The notes below the pieces were generated by a model. That model did no database searches and had not been told where the DNA came from. It saw nothing but the letters and a program-made list of their open reading frames with translations. From Paludibacter sp. (GTDB lineage Bacteria > Bacteroidota > Bacteroidia > Bacteroidales > Paludibacteraceae), in assembly GCA_028748945.1 (NCBI GenBank), contig JAQTOL010000152.1, positions 1-7,392 of the forward strand: DNA of 7,392 bases, written 5' to 3'. The position numbers and the translations under genes were made by a program. This document shows positions 1-5,981 of this stretch, one piece after another. Each line of letters begins with the position of its first letter. The stretch's first letter is position 1.

Positions 1-214
1 CAACGTTTTCAGTTTTGTTTTTAACGTTGTATTGATTTCAAATAAAATATCTGTTTAACAGCACAAAACTACATAAAATTCAGCTATTCTTCAATAGACA
101 GTCAAAAATTGCACAGATTTAATTAATATATCCACACCAAATGAATAGAATTAGTATATATTTGCAGTATAATTAAAATCAATTCTTATCATTAATTTTT
201 AAAACAAATTCATT
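1..214. other. AT-rich non-coding leader upstream of the secreted protein gene
   Basis: No convincing coding frame is seen on either strand. The stretch is strongly AT-rich. It holds a 7-bp inverted repeat, CAACGTT (1-7) and AACGTTG (23-29), with a 15-base spacer, and a short palindrome CTGTTTAACAG (51-61). Either could belong to the end of a gene left of the window, but both are too weak to name. The promoter element at 157-164 is listed separately. The 20 bases before the ATG at 215 are A/T-rich with no Shine-Dalgarno sequence, which is usual in Bacteroidota. Confidence 0.6.
157..164 (+). promoter_or_regulatory. Candidate Bacteroidota -7 promoter element
   Basis: TATATTTG matches the TAnnTTTG consensus recognised by the Bacteroidota primary sigma factor. 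Transcription would start near 170, leaving a leader of about 45 bases before the ATG at 215. No clear -33 TTTG/TTG box is seen about 20 bases upstream, so the call rests on one motif and its position. Confidence 0.5.
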
Positions 215-1045
215 ATGAAAAAAACATTACTTAGTTTAGTAATCGCTTTTACGACAGTAGTTGCAGTAAATGCACAAACAGTTTGGAATTTGGGAGGAGA
301 TCCTACAGTCGCAACGAATGGTTCACCTGCCTTTGCAGTTTCAGCCGGAATTGGCAATGGAACAGGCACCGATGGAAACCCGGCTTTTCCGGTAACTATT
401 AATGGTTTGGCTATTACAGGTATTTCATCAAATGTAAATATGGGTCAAGTTGAAGCTTCTGCCAAAACTTTTACTGATGCTAACAGTGTTGCATATGCTT
501 TTGCAAATCGTTTTAAGTTTAATGGAGCCGGTTATGCAGGTGCTGCAGCCGGAGATGCAACTCCTTTAGTAAATATGCCAACCCAAAGGTATTTAAGTTT
601 CAATGTAAGTGGAAATAGTACAATTTATGTTATTGGAATTACCGGTTCATCTTCTTCAGACAGAAAATTGTTTGTAACTGATGGTACTAATTATGTTGGT
701 GCCGTAGCTTTTCCAGCTGCAAATGCTTTGAATGATGGTACAATAACTTATACAGGTGGTGCTGCTACTCTATATGTATATTGTAATGCGGCTTGTAATT
801 TAACTTATTTATCAGCGACGAATACTGTTCTGCCAAATTCTCTTAAAGCAGTTCTTTCCGACAAAGGAGTATCATTTAACGGAACTGAAATTTTAAACAA
901 CAAAGGTTTGTCAATTGAAGTATACAGTGTATTAGGAAAAAGAATTGCTAATTCTACATCATCAATATCTACAACAAATTTCCAAAAAGGAGTATACGTT
1001 GTCCGGGTAGTCGGTACCAATGATGCTTTGAAAATCAAAATTTAA
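215..1045 (+). CDS. Secreted protein with pectate-lyase-accessory-like beta domain and T9SS type A sorting tail
   Basis: This 276-residue protein is probably exported by Sec and then moved across the outer membrane by the type IX secretion system. Residues 1-20 are a signal peptide (MKK, a hydrophobic stretch, then AVNA before Gln21). The body (about 22-200) is rich in Gly, Ala, Thr, Ser and Asn and should be mostly beta strand. Its pattern (NGLAITG near 63-69, NRF near 98-100, RYLSFNVSGNSTIYVIG at 125-141, then a Ser run and DRK near 149-151) resembles, from memory, the beta-sandwich domains attached to pectate lyases and other polysaccharide enzymes in Bacteroidota. The only cysteines, 190 and 194, could form a disulfide. 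Residues about 208-276 have the T9SS type A layout: IEVYSVLGK (234-242), FQKGVYVVRV (256-265) and a basic end, KIKI. No catalytic domain is visible, so a carbohydrate-binding or surface role is inference. The gene stands alone on the plus strand and converges on the efflux operon. Export is more certain than function. Confidence 0.8.
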   Translation: MKKTLLSLVIAFTTVVAVNAQTVWNLGGDPTVATNGSPAFAVSAGIGNGTGTDGNPAFPVTINGLAITGISSNVNMGQVEASAKTFTDANSVAYAFANRFKFNGAGYAGAAAGDATPLVNMPTQRYLSFNVSGNSTIYVIGITGSSSSDRKLFVTDGTNYVGAVAFPAANALNDGTITYTGGAATLYVYCNAACNLTYLSATNTVLPNSLKAVLSDKGVSFNGTEILNNKGLSIEVYSVLGKRIANSTSSISTTNFQKGVYVVRVVGTNDALKIKI

Positions 1046-1064
1046 ATTGAAAGAATAATTTACT

Positions 1065-1102
1065 AAAAGAGGCTGTCTAAAAATTAGACAGCCTCTTTTT
1101 TT
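1065..1102. terminator. Bidirectional rho-independent terminator
   Basis: A perfect 16-bp stem pairs 1065-1080 (AAAAGAGGCTGTCTAA) with 1084-1099 around a 3-base AAA loop, and T residues continue to 1102. The plus strand reads GC-rich stem then T run, ending the secreted protein gene that stops at 1045. On the minus strand the stem also ends in TTTT, so it can end the efflux operon whose last stop codon is at 1124. It lies exactly between the two converging genes. Confidence 0.9.
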
Positions 1103-1123
1103 GTTTTCATAAAACAAAAAAAA

Positions 1124-2443
1124 TTAATATATCTGTTCTCCAACTGCTATTTTGAGTTTAAGAAGACTCACCGTATAGTCGATTTTGGTTTTCAATAATA
1201 CCAGTTTTGTTTCTGCAACGGCAGTATAACTTTCCAACAAGTCGAGATTGGTAATGGCGCCTGCTTCAAAATTAGTTTCAGCGAGCGAATAGGCATCCTG
1301 AGATTGTTGCAACTGTAATTCCGATTGAGATACTTTTTTCAAAGCTGCCAACGCATTAGCACGACTTTCAACTACTTCGTTCACAATGTTTCTTTTTGCC
1401 AGTTCCGTATCCTGATCGTTACCTTCCATATTGGCTTTGACCTGCAATTTACTGTATTTGGTGCGGTTTGCATCGTAAATTGGTATTTTAAGTCCGACGC
1501 CAACAGTATAGTTTGGAGTCAGGGCACTTAAATCGGGCAGATAACCATTTTTTAATCCGCCATTCGCAAAGAAATTCAATGCCGGATTGTTTTGTGTGCT
1601 CACCATTTGGTATCGGGTTTTAGCCATTTCCGTTTTCTGACGCGCCATCTTCATCTCATCACGATGTTCAAAAGCGTAGGCAAAAAGGGAATCGGCAGGT
1701 AAAATAATCTCTGAAACATTCAGATCTTTTTTTAGCAGTACTTTATTGTCCTGGGGCTTACCTATCAGAGAATTCATTTGGCTTTGCAAAACTTGTAAGG
1801 AAGTCTGAATGTCCGTTTTTTGATTTTCAATACTTGAAATGCGAACTTTTGTTGTCAGAATTTCATATTGTGTTGCCGAACCGGTCTCAGCTTTTTTCTG
1901 AACATACCGGAGATGTTCATTCAGAGTAGCCAATTCATCGTCTTTAATTTTTATCGCATCCTGTAAAAAAACTATGGGATAATACACTCCCACAACCCGT
2001 TGCGACAAACCTTGTTTAATTTGTTCCACAGCAAGCTTTGTCATATCTTTACTTTGCTTTTCGAAAGCAATATTTTTTGCCGTTTTACCAAAGTCGTAAA
2101 TGGATTGATTGATATTCAATGCTGCTGAATAATTGTCACCCGGAAACAGTTGAAATGTTCCCATGTTTGGGATGGTGATGGAAGAAACCGGTCCCAGATG
2201 AGCATAAGATGATGTTATATTAATATCCGGGAAATAGGCCGAATTTGCAAGACCAATTTTTGCATCGGAAGCATCCAGTTCTTTTTCCGCCTTCAGAATT
2301 GATGGGTAATTTTTGATAACTTCATTCAAGACAGAAGAAAGATTCATTGAATCTGTCGGCTGATGCATGACAACATTTTGTCCGCTCATGGTCACAATCG
2401 GTGTAAAAAGCAGAACAGTAATAAGTTTATTTATTGATTTCAT
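1124..2443 (-). CDS. TolC-family outer membrane efflux protein
   Basis: This 439-residue protein is the outer membrane channel of a tripartite efflux pump. Residues 1 to about 20 form a signal peptide ending before Gln22 (TMSGQ). No lipobox cysteine follows, so unlike OprM-type relatives it is probably not a lipoprotein. Two outer-membrane-efflux-protein repeats are visible, each long amphipathic helices followed by a beta segment. The first includes NYPSILKAEKELDASDAKIG (45-64) and KAETGSATQYEIL (184-196); the second includes ALNFFANGG (288-296), VGVGLKIPIYD (314-324) and NFEAGAITNLDLLES (391-405). The paired ETGSATQYEIL and EAGAITNLDLLES motifs are the usual helix-turn signature of TolC homologues. 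Length fits the family (about 420-480). It is the last gene of the marR-emrA-emrB operon, 56 bases after the MFS stop, and is followed by the terminator at 1065-1102. It should dock with the adaptor encoded two genes upstream. Confidence 0.93.
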   Translation of the reverse strand: MKSINKLITVLLFTPIVTMSGQNVVMHQPTDSMNLSSVLNEVIKNYPSILKAEKELDASDAKIGLANSAYFPDINITSSYAHLGPVSSITIPNMGTFQLFPGDNYSAALNINQSIYDFGKTAKNIAFEKQSKDMTKLAVEQIKQGLSQRVVGVYYPIVFLQDAIKIKDDELATLNEHLRYVQKKAETGSATQYEILTTKVRISSIENQKTDIQTSLQVLQSQMNSLIGKPQDNKVLLKKDLNVSEIILPADSLFAYAFEHRDEMKMARQKTEMAKTRYQMVSTQNNPALNFFANGGLKNGYLPDLSALTPNYTVGVGLKIPIYDANRTKYSKLQVKANMEGNDQDTELAKRNIVNEVVESRANALAALKKVSQSELQLQQSQDAYSLAETNFEAGAITNLDLLESYTAVAETKLVLLKTKIDYTVSLLKLKIAVGEQIY

Positions 2444-2499
2444 TTATTTGTTAAATTAATTCATCTTCTTTTTATAAAAGAAAATTTTTTGTTTAAATA

Positions 2500-4140
2500 T
2501 TATTCTATTATAAATGCTTCTTCAACAGGCTTTTCCAATTGTTTTACTTTATTTTTCTTAGATCGCATCAGAATTATCGGAATAAAACCAATCAGTGTAA
2601 TTCCGGCAGCTAAAAGGAAATCATCATCAACGCCCTGTATAAAAGCCTGTGTGCCAACACTCGACATAATCAGACTTTGGCTTTGTTTCAATGCAGTTGA
2701 CAATGATCCACCCGCATGTTGTTGAATGAAAAAGGCCATATTATGAGTTACCTGCTGAAAGATCTGCGATCCGGATTGAACAGCTCCGCCAAACATTTGA
2801 CTATGGAAGTTCACTCGTGCCGTTAATACAGTACTTAAAATGGCAACACCAAGACTTCCGCCAATTTGACGAATGGTATTGGAAATACCGGAAGCTTGTG
2901 CCATTTTTTCACGGGATATGGTTAAGAGTCCTAATGTTGTTAAAGGTGTAAACATCAATCCCATGCCTAATCCTCGTAAATACAATGAAGTCATTACAAA
3001 CGGACGTTCGGTTAAAATAGACAATTGGGAATTCAGGTAAAAACTTATTACCATCAATCCAACACCTGCTATGATAGGTACTTTGGCACTGACCTTATCT
3101 GAGAACCATCCTGAAACCGGAGCGATAGCGCCCTGAATTATTCCAACAGGTAAAAATACGGCGCCTGATTGTAAGGCTGTGTAACCCATGGAGTTTTGTA
3201 GATAAAGCGGCAATAAAAAAGTACTACCGAACATCCCCATACTAAATACCAGCATGACGATATTAGTCATTCCGAAATTGTAATTTCCCAACAATCTCAA
3301 GTCAATTAACGGATTTTTAGTGGTAAGCTCCTGCGTCAGAAAAACGACAAAAGCCACAGCTGAAACAGCAAAACAAACCAAAATATAAGGTGCTGACCAA
3401 CCGGCCGAATTGGTTTGAGCATTTCCTTCTGATAATGCGTAAAGCAATACCGGTAAGAAAATAACAACCGAAATAAATCCGATATAATCGAATTTCTGAA
3501 CATTTTTATTTATAAACTCCCGTTGAATGATAACGGTAAATACCATTGCCAAAATTCCAACCGGAACATTTACATCAAATATTAATTGCCAGGAGAAATT
3601 GTCAACCAGATAACCGCCAATCAGTGGACCAAACGAAATCGATGCAGCTGCAGCAATTGACCAGAATCCGAGAGCGATTCCTCGTTGTTGAGGCGGAAAT
3701 TCTCTTGTAATAATTGCCATACCAAGAGGTTGTATCATACCTGCACCTAATCCCTGAAGAACACGTGACATAATCAAGGTCGTTTCATCATTCGACATAC
3801 CACATAATAATGATCCAAGGGTGAAAAGAAACAATCCCCAAAAATAGACTTTTTTATAACCGAATTTATCGGCCAGCCAGCCTGATGTTGGCAACATGGC
3901 AGCCATTGCAAGCATGTAGGCAGTAATCACCCATTGAATAGTTGAGAGTCCGACGCCAAACGATGACATAATCTTAGGCAAACTTACATTAACAATAGTA
4001 CTGTCGAGGACAGCCATGAAAGTACCCAGCATGACATTCGCTAACACAAACCATTTATATAATGGACTTTTCGGATGATAGACCGAATCGTTGTTCCGAA
4101 GTTTGCGTCGTAGTCTGTGTGTATTTGAAACTTTACGCAT
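2500..4140 (-). CDS. emrB: EmrB/QacA-type (DHA2) MFS drug:proton antiporter, 14 membrane helices
   Basis: This inner membrane exporter uses the proton gradient to expel drugs or other toxic compounds. All DHA2 signatures are present: LDSTIVNVSLP in helix 1 (45-55, Asp46), motif A GWLADKFGYKK (87-97), motif B RVLQGLGAG with Arg126 (126-134), and motif C plus its following loop, GPLIGGY (171-177) through W184 and F188 to NVPVG (191-195). Hydrophobic segments fit 14 helices. A long loop of about 65 residues (441-507) before the last helix is typical of EmrB partners that work with an EmrA adaptor. Length (546) is slightly above the usual 500-530 because of a basic N-terminal extension of about 28 residues. 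The ATG shares one base with the adaptor gene's stop (TAATG), which supports this start and implies translational coupling. The substrate cannot be read from the sequence. Confidence 0.95.
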   Translation of the reverse strand: MRKVSNTHRLRRKLRNNDSVYHPKSPLYKWFVLANVMLGTFMAVLDSTIVNVSLPKIMSSFGVGLSTIQWVITAYMLAMAAMLPTSGWLADKFGYKKVYFWGLFLFTLGSLLCGMSNDETTLIMSRVLQGLGAGMIQPLGMAIITREFPPQQRGIALGFWSIAAAASISFGPLIGGYLVDNFSWQLIFDVNVPVGILAMVFTVIIQREFINKNVQKFDYIGFISVVIFLPVLLYALSEGNAQTNSAGWSAPYILVCFAVSAVAFVVFLTQELTTKNPLIDLRLLGNYNFGMTNIVMLVFSMGMFGSTFLLPLYLQNSMGYTALQSGAVFLPVGIIQGAIAPVSGWFSDKVSAKVPIIAGVGLMVISFYLNSQLSILTERPFVMTSLYLRGLGMGLMFTPLTTLGLLTISREKMAQASGISNTIRQIGGSLGVAILSTVLTARVNFHSQMFGGAVQSGSQIFQQVTHNMAFFIQQHAGGSLSTALKQSQSLIMSSVGTQAFIQGVDDDFLLAAGITLIGFIPIILMRSKKNKVKQLEKPVEEAFIIE

Positions 4141-5141
4141 TATTCCTTAATAATTTTTACAACAGCTGACATTCCTGTCAGGAATTTAAACGATGATAAT
4201 TTTTGTCCATCTTCTGTCCCATCAATTGATATTTTCAATGCAACACGTTGTGTTACTTTCGTAAAATTCCCTGAAGCATTACTTGGAGGAATCAATGAAA
4301 ATTGAGAAGCAGTAGTTGATCCCATGGTAAATATTTTCCCGGTAAAAACCACATCCGGATAAGTGTCGAGTGTAAAAATTGCTTTTTCACCAATTTCCAG
4401 TTTTTCCAATTTGGTTTCTTCCAGAAAAACCTGTACCCAAAACCGGGTATTTTCATTCATGGTATAAATTGATTGTCCGGGTTGAGCAATATCTCCCGGA
4501 AGCAACCAACGTTTGGCAACAACCCCGTCAATAGGGGCATATAATCGGGTGTTATTCAACTGTGAAGTTATTACACCTATCTGTGCAACAGAACTGTTAA
4601 TGGCTGATTCAGCACTTTTGATCAAAGATTTTGATACTGCCACCTGGGCTTTTGCTGCATTTAACTGAGCCTGTGATATTTCCAGTGCTTTTTTTAAATG
4701 ATCGAATTGTTCTTTCGTGATAACACCGCCGTTGTATTGAAGTTTTGCCCGGTCAAAATCATCCTTTGACTTATCCAGACCAATTTGTAATACAACAATA
4801 TTTTTTTCTGCCAGTTGATAATTAGCTTCGGTCTGCTCCTTGTTTGCAACAGTTTGAGCTTTTGCAGCCAAAACCTGTTGTTTTTGTGCCAGTAAATCAA
4901 CACTGTCCAATTCCACTAACAATTGTCCTTTCTTAACCGAATCACCTTCTTCTGCATATACTTTGCTTACTCTTCCCATCATTTTGGGACTTACCGAAAC
5001 AATATCCGAAGCTAGTACCGCATCATCTGTTTTAATGTAACTCGAATAATCTTTGTACCAATAAAAACTGCCAACGATTACCAAAAAAATAACCAAACCT
5101 AATGGAATATAAATTTTCCAGTCTTTTTTTTCTTTTTTCAT
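4140..5141 (-). CDS. emrA: EmrA/HlyD-family membrane fusion (adaptor) protein
   Basis: This 333-residue periplasmic adaptor is anchored by one membrane helix (about 10-28) and links the MFS exporter to the outer membrane channel. After the helix comes YIKTDDAVLASDIVSVSP (35-52), closely matching the start of EmrA proteins, with the first lipoyl half at about 44-82. A coiled-coil hairpin rich in Ala, Gln, Lys and Glu follows (about 84-195), then the second lipoyl half, NNTRLYAPIDGVVAKR (196-211). A beta-barrel domain carries LIPPSNASGNFTKVTQRV (283-300), the EmrA-type motif that separates this branch from RND adaptors. The protein is somewhat shorter than E. coli EmrA (about 390), mainly in the hairpin. 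The gene begins 75 bases after the marR stop and overlaps the exporter start by one base. An AAGTGG about 6-11 bases before the ATG is at best a weak ribosome binding site. Confidence 0.94.
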   Translation of the reverse strand: MKKEKKDWKIYIPLGLVIFLVIVGSFYWYKDYSSYIKTDDAVLASDIVSVSPKMMGRVSKVYAEEGDSVKKGQLLVELDSVDLLAQKQQVLAAKAQTVANKEQTEANYQLAEKNIVVLQIGLDKSKDDFDRAKLQYNGGVITKEQFDHLKKALEISQAQLNAAKAQVAVSKSLIKSAESAINSSVAQIGVITSQLNNTRLYAPIDGVVAKRWLLPGDIAQPGQSIYTMNENTRFWVQVFLEETKLEKLEIGEKAIFTLDTYPDVVFTGKIFTMGSTTASQFSLIPPSNASGNFTKVTQRVALKISIDGTEDGQKLSSFKFLTGMSAVVKIIKE

Positions 5142-5216
5142 AAATCCACTTCTATTTTTATTTATCTCTTATTTAATTATATAATGCTTTTATTTAAATT
5201 TAGAATAAAATAATTA

Positions 5217-5708
5217 TCATTCCTCCTTGCAACAATTTGAGTTGATACAAGTTGATTTTTCTACAATTATTTTCAATAATATATCTTTTACATGTTTCGA
5301 GGCAAGTGAAAGAATTTCAATTTCATCTTTAGCAAGCAATTCAAGATCATGACGTAATTCCTGACTGATTTCAAATTTTATGGCATTAAAATCGGTCAGG
5401 CCTTTTTCAGTAATTCGCACATTTACAATCCGCCGGTCGTTCGGATCGTAAAGACGTTCTACCATTTCTTCAACAATTAATTTATCCACCAAACTCGTTA
5501 TATGCGGTTTTGGCATTGATAATTTACAGCCGATTTCTGACATGGACAAGGTTTCGTGACGAACCAAAACACCCAAAACATAAAGAGAACCGGGATTCAA
5601 ATTTGTTTTGGCACGAAGAGAACGTGTAAAAGTCTTAGAGAGCAAAGGTTGAATTGAAATCAAATTTTCAATGGCCGAATCTATTGAAATTTTGTTTTTT
5701 TCTTTCAT
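5217..5708 (-). CDS. MarR-family transcriptional regulator with cysteine-rich C-terminal tail
   Basis: This 163-residue winged-helix regulator is the first gene of the efflux operon and most likely its ligand-released repressor. The fold is clear: N-terminal dimerisation helix (about 9-30), GSLYVLGVLVRHETLSMSEIG (helices before the reader, 40-60), recognition helix KPHITSLVDKLIVEEMVERL (67-86), and the beta wing DPNDRRIVNVRITEKG (88-103) with the typical D-x-x-D-R-R and T-E-K-G. C-terminal dimer helices follow at about 105-148. The length exceeds the usual 140-150 because of a tail (150-163) carrying Cys154, Cys159 and Cys160; a fourth cysteine, Cys61, sits just before the recognition helix. 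Whether these bind metal, form disulfides or do nothing is unknown. Its position ahead of emrA-emrB-tolC follows the E. coli mprA (emrR)-emrAB pattern. The start is the first ATG after the candidate promoter and palindrome. The effector is not predictable from the sequence. Confidence 0.93.
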   Translation of the reverse strand: MKEKNKISIDSAIENLISIQPLLSKTFTRSLRAKTNLNPGSLYVLGVLVRHETLSMSEIGCKLSMPKPHITSLVDKLIVEEMVERLYDPNDRRIVNVRITEKGLTDFNAIKFEISQELRHDLELLAKDEIEILSLASKHVKDILLKIIVEKSTCINSNCCKEE

Positions 5709-5728
5709 TTTATATCGTAATTTATATT

Positions 5729-5741
5729 CATTTTGAAAATG
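5729..5741. promoter_or_regulatory. Candidate MarR operator (palindrome at the marR transcription start)
   Basis: CATTTTGAAAATG is a perfect palindrome of two 6-base arms around one central base. It sits between the -7 element (5746-5753) and the marR ATG (5708), about where transcription should begin. MarR dimers bind short palindromes overlapping their own promoters, so autorepression is a natural reading. In such AT-rich DNA a 13-base palindrome can arise by chance, and the link to this regulator is inference from position. Confidence 0.4.
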
Positions 5742-5745
5742 GTTA

Positions 5746-5753
5746 CAAAAGTA
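5746..5753 (-). promoter_or_regulatory. Candidate -7 promoter element of the marR-emrAB-tolC operon
   Basis: Read on the minus strand this is TACTTTTG, a match to the Bacteroidota TAnnTTTG consensus. Transcription would begin near 5740, giving a leader of about 30 bases before the marR ATG at 5708. No good -33 box is seen at the usual spacing. The element is flanked by GTTA (5742-5745) and TAAC (5754-5757), a short inverted repeat that could also be part of an operator. Confidence 0.55.
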
Positions 5754-5878
5754 TAACTATTTAGCGAATGTAATTATTCCTTTTATTTATATTTAACAAA
5801 ATATCTTCCGGAAGTAAAAAAACATATATTTCATAGTAGAATGAAAAATAATACGCATCAGGAATAATTCCGAAATAA

Positions 5879-5917
5879 AATACGTTTGTATTTCAATGAA
5901 GAAAATACAAACGTATT
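5879..5917 (-). terminator. Likely terminator of the acid sugar kinase operon
   Basis: A perfect 15-bp stem pairs 5879-5893 with 5903-5917 (core TACGTTTGTATTT and its complement) around a 9-base loop. On the minus strand it ends in TTTTATTT and lies about 65 bases past the kinase stop codon, where a terminator is expected. It would also insulate the marR promoter from readthrough. The stem is AT-rich, so strength is uncertain. Confidence 0.6.
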
Positions 5918-5935
5918 ATATATAAACTGTTTTAA

Positions 5936-5956
5936 TATAGTAGTTTAACTACTATA
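5936..5956. repeat. Perfect 21-base palindrome behind the kinase gene
   Basis: TATAGTAGTT, one central T, then AACTACTATA: ten-base arms with a single unpaired base. A loop that tight favours a protein-binding dyad or a hairpin that opens at its tip. On the minus strand it comes 25 bases after the kinase stop and before the likely terminator. No function can be assigned. Confidence 0.5.
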
Positions 5957-5960
5957 AAAA

Positions 5961-5979
5961 CAATATTAAATCAATATTG
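5961..5979. repeat. Short inverted repeat next to the kinase stop codon
   Basis: CAATATT (5961-5967) and AATATTG (5973-5979) form a 7-bp, nearly all-AT stem around a 5-base loop, directly after the kinase stop at 5982-5984. It is weak as a hairpin and is reported because it is the third dyad in a row in this 100-base stretch. Confidence 0.35.
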
Positions 5980-5981
5980 AA

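Larger units (their letters stand above)
5709..5981. other. Intergenic region between the acid sugar operon and the efflux operon
   Basis: This 273-base AT-rich gap holds no credible gene; the longest open stretches after an ATG are under 10 codons. It contains the promoter and palindrome ahead of the marR gene at one end and several inverted repeats behind the kinase gene at the other, which are listed separately. In the middle are two further perfect palindromes: CTTCCGGAAG (5805-5814) and GGAATAATTCC (5861-5871). ATTATTCC (5773-5780) repeats half of the latter in the opposite direction. Confidence 0.7.

Noticed and set aside
1..29. Inverted repeat CAACGTT/AACGTTG at the left edge, considered as a terminator or mobile element end
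   Set aside because: It has 7-bp arms with a 15-base spacer, no following T run of note, and no transposase or target duplication in view. It sits at the edge, so its context is missing.
805..1038. Minus-strand open frame of 77 codons inside the secreted protein gene
   Set aside because: It overlaps the conserved T9SS tail frame on the plus strand and shows no recognisable motif or start context; it is a shadow.
2466..2482. Inverted repeat TTCTTTT-TAT-AAAAGAA between the exporter and channel genes
   Set aside because: The stem is short and almost all A/T with a 3-base loop, so it is unlikely to terminate transcription inside the operon and is expected by chance in this composition.
2489..2725. 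Plus-strand open frame of 78 codons over the end of the MFS gene
   Set aside because: It is antisense to the strongly conserved exporter frame and has no family features; the same applies to open frames at 1325-1531, 4694-4903 and 6259-6447.
5195..5202. Possible separate promoter for the adaptor gene (TAAATTTA in the 75-base gap after marR, minus strand)
   Set aside because: It misses the final G of the TAnnTTTG consensus and has no -33 box; such strings are common in AT-rich DNA. Cotranscription from the marR promoter is the simpler reading.
5200..5228. A perfect Shine-Dalgarno-like AAGGAGGA followed at once by ATG and a six-codon frame (MIIILF) at the end of the marR gene, minus strand
   Set aside because: The bases are explained by the last marR codons (Lys-Glu-Glu-stop). 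The spacing of one base between GGAGG and ATG is too short for normal initiation, and Bacteroidota rarely depend on such sequences. A leader peptide for the adaptor gene is not supported.
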